DNA from: Capitulum mitella
Lineage: Eukaryota; Arthropoda; Thecostraca; Pollicipedomorpha; Pollicipedidae
Direction: 5' to 3'
Assembly (NCBI GenBank): GCA_030062745.1
Contig: CP099854.1
Span: 10,628,014 to 10,692,013 of the forward strand
DNA length: 64,000 nucleotides
Shown here: piece after piece, positions 1 to 13,400 of the stretch
Layout of the letters: each line of letters opens with the position of its first letter
Numbering within the stretch: the stretch's first letter is position 1
The notes under the pieces: model-generated
The model's input: only the letters and a program-made list of their open reading frames with translations
What the model was told of the DNA's origin: nothing
The model's database searches: none
Position numbers and translations under genes: made by a program

Positions 1-732
1 GGAAGTAAAGTAAAATGGAGACTACGTTCAGTGTATTAATGGAGCGTGCATTTAACTAGCATATGAATCATTTAGACCAAAGCAGTAGGTGCCCAGGAAA
101 AAAAACAAAACTTCACTTTGGGGCACAGACCAGATTTAGTTTTACTTGGCGTGCGGTTGTGTTTTCGTGTCCTCCATTCACAGCCTCGAAATACAGAATT
201 TGTTCGTACCAAAAAATCGGTTAGTTTCGGAGAAAGCGTCAAAACCCCAGAATCATGGCAGCTCGAGCCCTTTGCACCATCGTCAAGGTTTCTTTTTTGT
301 TCTGTTGGGGATGACTCACGAAAGACTTATGGCCGGAAACAAGCGAATCGTATGATCGCTACTCATGTGACAGGAAATCACGTTACTTGGTCTGCCACGC
401 CCTACTTCGGGAGCGACGATAACCATAGGCGTAGGAACGGGGGGGGGGGACAGGGGCCCCTGTCCCTCCGCTTTTCAAGGTGGGGCCTGCAATGTTAACT
501 GCACACTCACTTTTCAGAATTAGTCTCGTTTAGTTTACTTTTGATCTATTTAAAATACGCATGATTTACCAAATTCCCAAGTAATCTACCTCAGTACCTA
601 CTGCATAAAACTGCGGCATATTACCAAGGAATACTTAAACTGACTGCGTGAAAACACTGATGCTGCGGCGCATCATGTTAACATATATTTCGGGAGTCAG
701 GTATTCTGAGGCAAACTGTATCGCATGCTCGC

Positions 733-1237
733 ACATAGGCGTAGGAACAGGGCGGGGAGCCATTGTCCTCCCCTCTTATTAAAAGTGGTAGAGCCAGCAG
801 CCTGCCTCCACTTTTCCAGACTTAAGAAACACATGACAACAGCAAAGTCGAAAAAGTGACAAGAGGATGATCAATTTTAATAAATCACTCAAAACTAGAA
901 AGCAAAGGCAAAGCACCGCATTAGACAGCCGTTAGAGGGAACTTAGGTATATTTTCAATGTGCATTTAACTGGTGAAAGTCAAGACGCCGCCTTAACCAT
1001 ACCTGGTATAAAAATAAAACCAGATTTGCAGGGCACCCGTATTCTGAATTTTGGACAAGACCGCTTCTTGATTTTATGACGCTCTTACTACATCTTTTAC
1101 GCCCTTACACTGATTAGGAATGAGCGGATTATTTGGCAACACTGGGTCAGACGACTTCTTTTTGTCGGACCGCATCCCCCGTCAGCTAAAATAGTTTGGC
1201 TCCTGGGCCCCCACTTTTTGAAACGTTCCTACGCCTT
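733..1237. mobile_element. Element bounded by inverted GCGTAGGAAC ends
   Basis: Left GGCGTAGGAACAGGGCGGGG and right GTTCCTACGCC are inverted; the right flank also carries GGGCCCCCACTTTTTGAAAC, matching AAAAGTGG inside the left end. A related left end sits at 427-485 (GGCGTAGGAACGGGGGGGGG). Probably debris of a common DNA-transposon family. Confidence 0.5.
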
Positions 1238-1354
1238 CGACGATCACCCTCTGAATCCCTCCTCGGAGCTACCATCGGTCACAGAACCTACGAATGAAAT
1301 CTTTCCTGACTTTTCCTTTCCCGTTACATCATTGCCTGGGACAGTGGTGGTTGC

Positions 1355-1640
1355 ATCTTCCTGTCTTCACTGTTCTTCGGAAGGATGAGGGAGGGCTACC
1401 TCCTGCGGTCTTCAGTGTTTCCAGTGACGCGGTTTCTTCCTGTGATGGTCTTCACCTCTCCAGTGGCCTTCGCTGCTCCTGCAGTCTTCACTGTTCTCCA
1501 GCGGTGACCCCTTCCGGCTATTTCCATTGTTTTCCAGTGGCAGCTGCTTCCAACTGTCTTTGCCGCTCTCCAGTGTTGGCCCCCTACTGCGGTTTTCACT
1601 GTTCGTCAGCGGTGGCTGCCCTCCGCGGTCCTCATGGCGC
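1355..1640. repeat. Degenerate ~36-bp tandem repeat
   Basis: Recurring words GGTCTTCACTGTT and TCCAGTGGC/TCCAGCGGTG define about seven irregular units. Both strands are open over part of it, but the translations are only repeat products. No gene is called. Confidence 0.65.
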
Positions 1641-2567
1641 CGCTGTTCCGATAGGCGGACAGATGGCGCTTAGTACACCTGTCCGCCGCCAGGGCTGCTG
1701 TATTGATCGGCCCTGGCACGCGGCGTTCGGCTCGGCGGATTAATTACCCGCTGTTCAGTCTGATTATCGGAGCCTCATCTCGTCTTCACGGAAACCAGCT
1801 GGCGGCCAGGTTGGCGGCCGAGGATGTGTCGACACGCGGGGACGGATCGGACAAAGGACGCTCCTGGGACGGTTCAAATGTAACGCACTGCCGCCATCTG
1901 CGTAAAGCAAGGAAGACGCGATTCGTGAAACATTGCACACAGACATCGCGCGCCATTGCTGTTTTAAGGTCTTGGTAACATGATTTATGTGAGACAATGC
2001 TTAGCTATGGCGAAGTAATAAACAGAAGTCGATCCACGTCAGTTCTGGGTAAATACATATTCTGGACTTTTAGAACCAATACTGTTCTCGAAGACCAGCT
2101 TATCCTGGCAACCAACTGTCCGGCCTCAGGTGGAATATCATTATTTCATTTGGTTAAAGAGGCCTTACCAAACTATTATGTAAGATTCGACGAATATTCC
2201 GAGAATCTGAACCTGCGACTAACGAACATACGGAACCTGCCGAAACCGGGATGCCAACAGGCTGGGTTAAAACCAGGCTCATGCAGGAAACCAGGATTAA
2301 TTTACCGATTTATACGGCTCTATTGCATTAGTCATCACGCTTGAACGGAATTTGTAAACTAAAATCCTGCTTCGCACAATTAATTAGCCATGATCATTAG
2401 ATTCAAGCACCCTTTCTGACCAGAAGGGCGCGGGGTTTGTCAGAGGGGTAACTTCAGCACCCCTATGATCAAAGGCCCCAAAAAGTGGCTATTACTACAA
2501 ATTCAAGGAAAAAACTTTGAAAACAAAAAAACTGTGGCATTTTTGTCCCAAATATACTGCATATATA

Positions 2568-2573
2568 CATACA

Positions 2574-2624
<51 letters not shown>
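2568..2624. repeat. (AT)n(GT)n microsatellite
   Basis: An AT dinucleotide run followed by a GT run, imperfect at the start. Confidence 0.95.
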
Positions 2625-5068
2625 TTCGTTAAATATGACCACATATCTGGTACTGATAAGCTTTTTTGCAGGCATTCGAGCTTGCTTGCTGATTTTTTTA
2701 CTTGAACACATGAGTTAGAGATTATAGCACCCGATTTTGTTACATATCAAGTTAAATAGTAACGTTTTGTCTAAACGTGAACATTTTCAGACTATGCCAA
2801 GTTGTAGCATTCGCGTGTCAAACGGTGCGTTGACGACATTTTCCTTGAAACTGACGGTGGAGACGGTGTCAGTATCGAGAGGTCATGCATACGTGCCCGG
2901 AAACGTAACTCAGCGTAACTGCCAGGGAATTCTCACTTTATGTGGTGCTTTCCATAGCCTCTACCCAGACATCTGACGTGAATAGGCCTCAAATAGATGG
3001 CCTGTATTGAAGCATGTTCTTGTGATCAAGATACAGTTTTCTTGCAGCACATGTCATTAATTCGAAATTTGGCTCAAATGTTTCCAACGTTTTAAATGTT
3101 ACAACTTGGCATAAATAGTCTGAAAACTAGGGCACGCCGCTTGCTTTGTTAAACAAAGTTGCTACACCCCTCTACATTCCATAGTTTGCATTGATACTAT
3201 TTCGGAGTCATTCGGATTTCTGGATTCAATCTTAAGCCCTGGGAAATAAAAGCAGCATTTTCAGCAGAAGCAGCACACGAAAATGAGACGGGCACCACGC
3301 TCAATGAAAAACCTTTACAGAAAGGCCGTTCCAATATCCTTATCGACGACGGAAGAAATCCGCCTCTAGGTCCGATGCTAACTATAAAAGAGACACCACA
3401 AAAACGCCCTTTAGTTTGCAATTCCATGAATGTGGCCCGTGCTGTCTACTGTTACACGTGCATGATGCCTTGCCATTGGGCGTTCGACGTCCTCCGAGAC
3501 GATACCCATTGGCAGTCACTCTGCCTTAGTCTGTCGATCCAGTTCGCTGGGACCTCGACTGCTTTGATGTCATAAAGTGGGCAATATCTTTTTCTTTTTT
3601 TTACACAGTAAAGCCCAGTTAGTGGGTGGTGCGTGCGTCAGTATTGCACTGCAGATTTAGCCGAAGACTGCAGTCAGTAAGCGATTTTTTGCAAACACCT
3701 GTATTTGGACGTGAAGAGCTTCACCAAAGAATGAATTACGACGCAAAATGTAATACGATAGTAGTAAAATTATGTTCTGGGTGCATGGGGGCAGGGACGT
3801 AAGGGCGGGAGACACGGGGGCCATGCCCCCTCCGAGCCAAGCGGTCTAGACTAGATGTATAGCGATTTCACAGGAATTGGTAATAGTTATCATATACATG
3901 TTGCAAAAGCAAATATTATATGTTTTCCTGTGCGTTAAACATGAGCTAAATTACACACGATGGCTGCTTTTTTCTATAAATTTCGCCATACACCAGTGGC
4001 ATATAACAAAATTTGGCATTTCACCCCCCTCCTGAGGAAAATCATGGCTACGTGCCTGACATGGGGCACAAAAGAGCAGGCTACACATCGACGTAATTTT
4101 CACTGCAAAAGGTCGACGGTCCCTACACGACACTGAAGTGGAATCGATAAGAGGTCCGACAACGATTGCGTCGTCGGTTTCCAGGCGGCGTGGCGCTTGA
4201 ACCGTGAGCCAGTCTTTGTGTTGCCGGTACGAACAAAAGACGGTACGCCGAGCCACACCGTTACGCCTTTTCCGAGTCGTTGCGATCTCTGGATCGTCAG
4301 CACCGCACCCGATCCTGAAAAACGCCCAGCAACAGCCTATTGACATTGGCATCGCTTGCGCGTGATGCGTGCCGAGCTCAATGAAACGTGCTGTGTGACG
4401 CACGATTGCCCGTTCAATTCTCTTTTCAGGTTGGTACGTCTTGAGGTGATTCGACAGATGGTTACTGAAAATCACCTTTGCAGCGCGCGGCGCGCGCCAT
4501 TGACGGCTCGTAGCGCGACGGAAATTAGCGGGTTTTCTGGTGGCGCGCGAGACTTTTTGAACGGTGCACAGCGCGCACCGATCCGTCGATCCGATTCGGC
4601 CCTGGACTGGAACAAAGATTTGTCAACAACAAAAAAGACAGAAAGACAGACAACCAGACCGAGGTTACTCAAGTGCTCGAGTGCTTGTTTTGGGGGGAAG
4701 GGGATCCCCATCTCAAAATTTTGATTCCCGGCCTGGAAAGTTTAAATAATGAATAGGGGGAAATGTGGGATTTCCCCTGTCAAATTTTAGGCGTGTTCCC
4801 CACTGGAGCAAGGGCTGATAAAGTCGCAGATTAACCTGGAGAGTAGGGGTGTCGTTTTTGTATTCTTTTGAGAGGACTGTGGCCCATCCATTGTTGATTT
4901 GGGCTCACCCAATGTTGGTTTGCCCCCCCCCTCCCCAATATTTTCTGACAGTGTAAAAGAAAATGAGTAATAATAACGGAAAGAACGGCCACAACAGGTA
5001 AAAGACCGGCAGAAAATAAAGAATTAAGTCTAAAGCGATGCATCTGTCGATCTTGCTATCTTCTGTAT

Positions 5069-5070
5069 AA

Positions 5071-5148
<78 letters not shown>
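5069..5148. repeat. (CA)n(TA)n microsatellite
   Basis: About ten CA units followed by a long TA run. Confidence 0.95.
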
Positions 5149-5151
<3 letters not shown>

Positions 5152-8100
5152 GGGGTAAATGCAGTTTTCTAGTCGGTAAATAGTAACAAAAAACCTATAA
5201 ATTTCCTCTGATTAAAATAAAGTGGGCTAAGTCCGTTGAGAAACTCACACTGGGGGGGGGGGTAGGGTTGTCGGGCCCCCGTTTTAGCCCCCCATCCCTG
5301 CTGGAGAGCTTTGGATAATGCGTTGAAGTCAGTTCCGATCTATGATTTGCATTCGAAATGTTTCCAATAGGAACGAATGAGCGGCAGATGACATTGCATG
5401 ACCCTGTATTGTGCAACAGGAGTCGATCTAGTGGTAAGGAATGGGACTCTATTCCAATTGGATTTATGCTTGTTTATGGGAAAGCAGGTGAAACGAAGGC
5501 CCTCTCAGAAAGGCAAAATTCGTTTTTTTTTAAAATTCCGTCTAGTGTTTGTGCCTAGCGCTTACGAAGGACACAAAACCGGGCCCAAAAAATGAAGTGT
5601 GAAGACAAGCCTAAATCGCCTCTGACCTAGCCATGACGGCCCAGCGGGCCGGCTAATGCTCCACTGAAATAATATCATCCAAATGTTATGTTGGATTGTC
5701 CTTTCTGGTGATTGCCTGGATTTATTTGTCCTGCAAGGATCATTCTTAGCCTGAATAATTAAAGGTACATGGTCCCACATAACCATAGAAATATCAGTGC
5801 ACCCTCCGATTTGCTCGGAAACTGCGAGGGAATCAGCACACTCGCCTAGCGAACAACTGCTGGGAGAGAGGGATACACATCCTGCCTTGGAGCCAGACTA
5901 ACAAATTTCTGGTCGTGAAATATCTTCAGTACATGGAAATAAGTAGGAAGCCTGACCTTATAACCCGTACAACTTTGCAAGAGAATCACCGCACTCGCCC
6001 AGCGAGCAAGTGTTGGGCGAGAGGAGCACGCAGCCTGCCTGGGAGCCAAAGGAGCAAGTTTTTGGTCGTGAAACGTGTCCATTCAATTCAAGCAGCTAAG
6101 AAACATGATCTTGCAGTCCGTGAGCGAACCATGCCGGAAGAGGGTTATGGCTGCCTGTCTCACTAGCCGAGACGTTGAGACAGCTCCCCACAAACACACA
6201 GTCGAGAAGCCATGGCCTGAGGGCTTAATAACGATGACAATGGACAGTCTCCCCGTAGTATGTATTAGGGAAACGTAAAGCTGACACAAGTTTCAAAGTC
6301 ATGGGATGTATCGAAGTTATGGGAAGACTTCTGATACCAAATTCCTGAGAAGGCTGAGCTGTTTTATTCAGATTTTGTCCCTGCCAAGCTGTCGCAGTGA
6401 TGCATGCCAGAATCCAGCCATTTAACTCGCCAAAACATTCATGATGCAGTCCTACTTCATAGTACCTGATGTCGCTATCTACTAACAAGCCTCAGCTTCG
6501 CAGCTCGACCAGAACTGATTTCGGGAAGTGGCCAAATACAGAGTTCCGTCGCCCATCCTGGCTTTGGTTTGCAGTTAAGATCAAGGAATATCACACACCA
6601 TTCCTAACTGCATTTCCCCGCCGATGAAGACAGGGACCTATGGAGAGCTTCCGCTTCACGTCAGATGCGGGTATATGAACACGTTGGATGATTTCTGAAG
6701 GCCAGTGTGCAGACTTCCTGAGTTTTCCGCGCAGTTTTTTTCCGCAGTTTTCCCAAATTTCCACTTAAAAGAGCCCTGAGTATATAAATGTCCATGGTTG
6801 GAATAAGGTCACTCTGCGACTTAATATGTGACAAAACTGGGCGATGTAATCTTCGTGTCATGTGTTGAAGTAAAAAGATCCGCAAGAAAACCTCAGCGGA
6901 AATCCTGGCTACGCTACTGGTCGCTACCACTATGGGTACCGCCACGTCACACGCTTCCGTATCTATTTACCACACGAAGAAAAGCCCTGGGCCGTGCTGA
7001 GCTGTAAAATCGGCATTTGTCTTAATCAGGTCGTTTTACTCCTGATCGACTGTAAAGGACTGCACTCCGGACAAAATACGAGGCGATGGGCCCTGGGATA
7101 TGATGTTTTGAACCGTTCGTATCCCGTCCCACTCAAGGCGGAGGACCATCAGAGGAGGACGGTTCTAAAGCTGGTGGGGCCAGAGCTTTTCTTCGGCGAT
7201 TCCTTCCCATGTATCACCACAAAGCTAATATTAAAACTATTCAGTGAGAAGGGCCGCGGCTAAGTTAGTAGGGTAGTTGCCGTGGCTGCCCTATGGGCTG
7301 ATACACTTATGCTGGAAATGGTTAGTCATCAACGGACCACCGGCATTGACGAATGGGGATATAGTGTGGTTTCCTCCTGCCTCCGACAGGATGATGCAAA
7401 AAAATTATCGAAGCGTAGGCAACATTAATGATAAAGGCAAACGCTCCATCATTAATTTTCAACTGAAGGAATGGTAGGTCCACATTTATGTCCTGTGCAG
7501 CTTAACCCTATTCTCGGCAGGGGTGGCTGAATCCGCCCCCCTCGGACTTTTTGCTTGCTAATTCCTGGGTTTTTGACGGAGCTCCACGAAACTTGGTCAC
7601 TTTTCCTAGCTATCCTTTCTACGTACTGTGAAAAATTCAAATTCTATTTTGTTCAGGGGCGGAGCCAGGCAACGTTTTTGGAGGCACATCTCGCCATTTT
7701 TGGCTCTGTTAAGGGTAAAAGGAAAATGACTGTCAAAACTAGCTTTTTTAAGATAGATTTAAAACTTTATATGAATGTATGGCTAAATAGTTGGGCAACG
7801 TACAAATACAGTTTTGTTCATCCGAGGTCATTTTACGAGGTCAGGTAAAGGTCAAAAGTCAAAAATTGTTTTTATAGTAAGAATTTTGGCGATATTTTTT
7901 GAAATGCCAAACCCTGAATATATATGACACAAAATGGTGCCCTCTATTTGCGTATCAAGTTTCAGCTTGATATCAGGTCGGGTCAGGGATCTATGACATA
8001 AAATGTCAGTGCGCGTGCCCTATATCGCAAGTCGTGAAATGAAATTTCTGAAATAGAGTAAATTCAAACGATTGAAACGTTTACAGATAATATTAAATGT

Positions 8101-9329
8101 ATACGAGATTATCCCAAGTGATTCCAAGGTCACTGGAGGTTATTTAAGGTAAAATATCAAAAATTGAGCTGAAGAACATGTGACCATGACAGTCCCGCTT
8201 TTTCATATCCCTGGCACCACCTATGCTAACATTATACAAACAATGTAATACGATTTGCACTTCTTTAGCATAACATAACTAGCAGAAGCCCAAGAAGTGC
8301 TTTTGCCTTTTTTGTTTATTCAGTGGTTGAAAAACTAATCCTCCTATGTTTGCAATCCTGTGAACGCCTATGGATTTTCTCAAAATTTCAAATGTATGGA
8401 CCAATGGCAAAAGCCCCATACATAATCTCTCCATTTATGCCAATTTCATCAAAATTAGTCCATAACCAACGGAGTTATAAGAAGTCCAAAAATATCCCCA
8501 ATTTTGACTTTTGTACCCCCTATATCCATCCTTTTCAAAATTTTGAAAACTTCGTTTTATAAAAATGTAGTTTACGTCATGGGAAATTGACTGCCGCTTG
8601 TTGCGATGAAATCGGACGAGTAATTCTCGAGATCTCGGGGGGGGGGGGGAAACCGGCCCCCATACCGCTAGCCCTCCGGGAATTAACCGAAGTGCTGGCG
8701 CATCATCGGATTTCGGCCATATTTTGACCGAAAACCAGCAACGAAATTTTGCAAATTAAACACGATACTCCGAACAGCCGCGCGGTGGAACGCAGCCTTC
8801 CCACCAGAGTCGGTGAACCATTCCACACCGTTCACTCGACGGAGACGCAAACGTCCGCGAACAGCGCAACGGTTTAGCCGTAGCCTTGGGCCAGCAGGGA
8901 CGGTCTGGTTTTGACGGGGCGCCGCGCAGTTGTCCAGGCCCACACTAGATGTCGCTGAGGAGGGAAACTGAGAACGCAACGATCATTCCCTGGCGGCGCC
9001 GCAATTATGGAGCTGTCGGCACAGAGCTCATTTGTGCCCATAACTCCAAATTTTGAGCACAATACGTCCACAAATGCCTCATTGTATTTCTTTGCAATTA
9101 TAAAGGAAAATCGCTCAGCCATAAATGATGTGCTTGCGCTTTGCACTGCGGGTCTACTATGTCAAAGATGGATATGTAATCAAAACAGCAACGGCCACTT
9201 AAAAGCCAACTTGCTCGGCTCAACGTTTCCAGCACGCAACACAGCGCTGTGTTCAGGTGGACACGCGACCGCACGGCAGTGAACGCGACGGACAAGTCTG
9301 CGACTCTATCACGACCACATGCCGCTGCC

Positions 9330-9600
9330 GACCGAGCAGTGCCCACAGCGGCACAGCCAGGCGAATGGCGGTCCTACACAGCAGCCAGTACCAACACACA
9401 GCGTCGGATCGAACAGCGTCGGCAACGGCAAAGGTACAGCGAGCGAACAGCGGTCCGGCACAGCGGAATAGTTCAGCACATAGCGGAACGGCCCGAACAG
9501 CCTCCACAGCGGCACAGCGGGCAGTGGCGGCACAGCGGAGCAGTTCGAACAGCCTCCACAGCAGCACAGCAGGCAGTGATAACACAGCGGCGGACCGCAC
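9330..9600. repeat. Degenerate GC-rich CAGCGG-type repeat
   Basis: Words ACAGCGGAAC, CACAGCGG and GAACAGC recur every ~10-25 bp without a fixed period. Long ORFs exist on both strands here, as expected from such a repeat; none looks like a protein. It lies about 0.7 kb downstream of the ICE1 stop. Confidence 0.6.
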
Positions 9601-10298
9601 CTATCTAGCTCCAGTTGCTCCGCAACCTCACATCTGCCGGCGCCGTCATAACACCACACGCAGACCACAAGTCACAAGCATTTGAGCAGTAGCGTGCTGC
9701 AGACCCGGGGTCACGCAGTGACGGGCGTGGTGACCCGGTGTCACGTCACCAGGAGCGGCCGTCACGCAGCCCGAGACCCCATGACGCGAGATGACGTCAA
9801 CGCACGTCACGCGCGGGAACACGAACAACGTGGCGCGCCCACGCTCGTGGCGTACACGTGCCGATGAGTAAGGCTTCTGGCGGCAGCGCCTCCACAACAG
9901 ACGTACACAGACAGGCAACAGACTGCGATCCTATTACTGACACGAGTATGGCAAACGACGACAAAACCGGTGGGAGTCAATGACTCGAGCCCGTTCAAAA
10001 CAGGCGGACATCAACACAGTGATCACCATGTGGTGCAGCCTGAACGGCGGATCGCTTCCAGCGCTCCCCGTCTGAGTATCACAAGCGTGGCGTCATCGAC
10101 GACATCTGACGCCACCCGATGACGTCATTCCGGCGCCACTAGCTGACGCCACCCCGGCAGCCGCAGCAGCTCCAAGTCAGCTCCAGCCGAGCTTCGGTTC
10201 AATTTAGTTCAGCAGCTCGGAAGCGCGATCTTGGACCGCAGAGCGAGCCGCCGTCACCGGGTCGTACCTCACAGCTCGTCTCCTTCACAAATTATTCC

Positions 10299-10483
10299 TC
10301 ACGGTCGTACCACATAGCGGCCGCTGTCATGGCTCAGCTTTTCTGACCCGTTCACAGATGTCGCCCCCGTCGTCGGCGGCAGGGCTTCGATACAGCGCAA
10401 AAGGCGGCCGGCCGAGTCGGCCGGCACGCGGACGCGCAGGAGCTGCGCCGCCTTCTTCGCCGCCGTGCACACCAGCGCAGAAG
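10299..10483 (-). CDS. ICE1: ICE1 exon 15 (terminal, with stop)
   Basis: 185 nt, acceptor TGATTTCAG, phase 1 in, ending in TGA at 10,301-10,299. It encodes TSALVCTAAKKAAQLLRVRV then PADSAGRLLRCIEAL and a short tail. Human ICE1 ends EAWRREASNSVPSAIVSCLE then EVSAL, so the order and length to the C-terminus agree. The acceptor and exon start are repeated upstream in the degenerate minisatellite 10,484-10,940. Confidence 0.78.
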
Positions 10484-13400
10484 CTGAAATCACAGGTCAC
10501 ACAGAGGTCAAACGCTGGCAAAATAGTGCAGGAGCCGAAGATGAAGATCACACAGAGACCAAACAATGACACATCAGCCCAGGAACTCAGGATAACGGTC
10601 ACACAGAGGTCAAATACTGACACCAGTGTAAGAGCTGAGGATACAAGTCACAAAGAAGTCAAACAATGACGCACCAGCCCGAGAGCTGAGGGTACAGGTC
10701 ACAAAGAGGTCACACACTGGCACACCAGCACAGGAAATGAGGATACAGGTCACAAAGGTCACACAATGGCACACCAGCGCAGGAACTGAGGACAGAGGTC
10801 ACACAGAAGTCAAACACTAGCACACCAGCGCAGGAGCTGAGGATACAGGTCACACAGAGGTCAAACACTGACGCCCCGGAACAGGAGCTGAGGTCAGAGG
10901 TCACGCAGAGGTCAAGAACTGACACAGAGGTCTGGGCGGGCCTAAATACCTCAATTAATGGCTCAGAACATGAGCCGGCAAAACGGGCCAAAAAAAATAA
11001 CTCGGAAGATGAAGAACTGAGCAGCGGGGAAGCAGAAGAGTAATATGGACTCATCAGAGTCCGTACCAGCTTTGAAGCCAAGGTTATACTATTACTCGTC
11101 AGGTCTACTGTTAAGAAAGTCACACAGAAGATGAACACGGGATAAATCAGTAAGACGCTTTGTAGGGCGTATGACGACCGACGCCTACTTCTTTGTTGCT
11201 GCATAATGATTTTTCCTTTAGGCATTCTGAGTACAAAACGATATTAGTCCATCTATGCCAATACTTTGCATCAAGAGAATTACAAGTTAAAAAACCATGC
11301 GAGCCAATGATGTTGTTCGCGGCCACTACTGAGAAGTTCAAAACATCCGTGGAAAAACAGGTCTGAGAGCGAACATTATTCCCCGGATAGTTATCTGGAA
11401 CAAAGAGCTTGCAAGCTAACTCACTACAAACAACAGCACATGAAATTAAAGGATTAGGCTATCGTCTACTGCAAACGTCATGATCCACTATTTAGTGGTT
11501 GTGCGGCTACTAGCCGCCAAGAACTGTCAAGGCCGGGCCGGGCTGGGTCGTTCAGTTTGATTTTTTTCTGCCAGTTGAGCTATGACTCACTAAGCCTTCG
11601 CGCCTCGCTCCAAATAACCGACAATGCCACAAAGAGAGCAGCCATGGCCAGGACCTGACGCCACACAAACAGACACATACGCACGCATACGCACACACAA
11701 CACTCACGTCTTACGCACACACACACATACACATTCACACAACACTCGTCAGCCTCACGAACTGACGGAGGCAACAATGAGGCCATAAATTAACCAACAG
11801 CCAAATGGAACATTTACTGTTCAAAGTGGGAACAAGAACTTGTCACTAAAATGAGTAGGGACAAGGATGGATCCAATCACACACAAAGTTCATTTTCCAA
11901 GGCAGTGCTCTTCTACGACATGTCACTCCCCTACTTGCATTCTGCGACAACAAACTGAACAATAGTTATATGTCTCATGACAGGTCATAATCATCATGCA
12001 CAAGCCCGGCTGTCCGATGAAGCTTCGGTTTGCGCGACTTACCTTGTTTCTTGTGCAGAGCAACTCCTTCCAGTATACAGACGGCCTCCTCCACCATCCT
12101 GTCGCTCCTCTCCGGGTACAGGGCCGTCAATTCAGCTGACAACATCACAGCCACAGTCAGACAGAACTGTTACCCCTCTCCGGGTACAGGGTATCGACAG
12201 TTCAGCTGACGACATCAAAGTCACCGTTACACAGAACTGTTGGCCCTCTCCGGGTACACCGGGTACCGTCAGTTTAGTTGACAACACAGCCACCGTTACA
12301 CGGAACTGCCAGTCCTTTCCGGGTACACAGGGTACCATCAGTTCAGCTGACAACACAGTCATCGTTACACGGCGCAGGGCGCGTCTGCAGCTGACATAAC
12401 ACCACCAAGCTGGGCAAGATGCCGAGATAAAATGCGGAGACCGAGAATGGTTTAGAGAAGCGCCGGAGCACATTACAATCCATTTGAGTTCAGACCCACC
12501 ACAGCTGGGTACACGGGTCAACACTATGGCAAGACGTGGCTGAACATGAGAAACATGATTTTGTTCGAAAATTTTACGCATCCATGAAAACATAAAAGGT
12601 GCTTTTGTTCTACTCAAGCTAAATCGTCCCGATTTAGCTCATGGGGTACACGACGAACACAGCAAAACGGCGAATATGACACTGATTGCGAATGCAATCA
12701 GTTGGCCAGGAGAAGAACTGAGCTACGTTCCACTTTCCGTGTTAAAACGGGTCACCTGCAAAAGAACAGCTCTGCCGATAAAGACAGATATTTAACGGCA
12801 AGTTCAACCATTTCTTTCTACTTAACGCAACAAGTTTAGCCCCTCGTTCTCCAGCCGTTCTCCCTCGGGCCGACTGACCGGTGAGCGTGAGGCAGGCGGC
12901 GGCCGCCTGGTCGGGCTCCCGGCCGCAGCGCCAGTCGTCCAGCAGCGGCACCACAGCCCGCTCCAGCGGCTGGTCATTGGTCCAGACCGGACCGCACAGC
13001 GCCGAGAGCAGCAGCAGCGCGGCCCGCAGCTGCGCCCGCTCCTCCTCTGGCGGCCAGCCTGGCAAACACAGAGTGGCTCTGTCACCGAGAGATGGCGACA
13101 CCGCGCCACCGCACGCCATGGGTGTCAGAAGCGAGCCAACGCCGGAACAAGATGGCGGACAAGACACGAGGTGCACTGGGGAAAAAGGCGTTTTTCCATG
13201 AACGCTTGCAATGGTAAAACTGCTCGGTATGGACGCCAGAAAAAATCGAAAGAGCAGGTGTAAACAAAACCACTCGCTGCAATACCGAACAAAAGCAGAC
13301 AACACAAGGAAAAGTGGAGCGATGAAAAAGGCCACCACGGGGCCACAAGACAGGGAAGCCAGGAGAAAAAACGGGGTGCATAGCGGCATCGAGCCAATCC

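Larger units (their letters stand above)
1..9000. other. AT-rich flank without recognisable genes
   Basis: Only short ORFs without protein-like character. It contains transposon ends (427-485, 733-1237, and GGGGCGGAGCCAGG at about 7,658), two microsatellites, poly-G runs (about 439-450, 5,251-5,262, 8,638-8,649) and TGACCT-type words at 7,820-8,160 similar to those at 59.7-60.1 kb. Confidence 0.6.

Noticed and set aside
9249..9685. Overlapping ORFs on both strands near 9.3-9.7 kb
   Set aside because: They are translations of a degenerate CAGCGG-type repeat.
10080..10150. TGACGTCA CRE-like palindromes downstream of ICE1
   Set aside because: They are single 8-mers in a GC-rich repeat-like stretch, with no promoter context.
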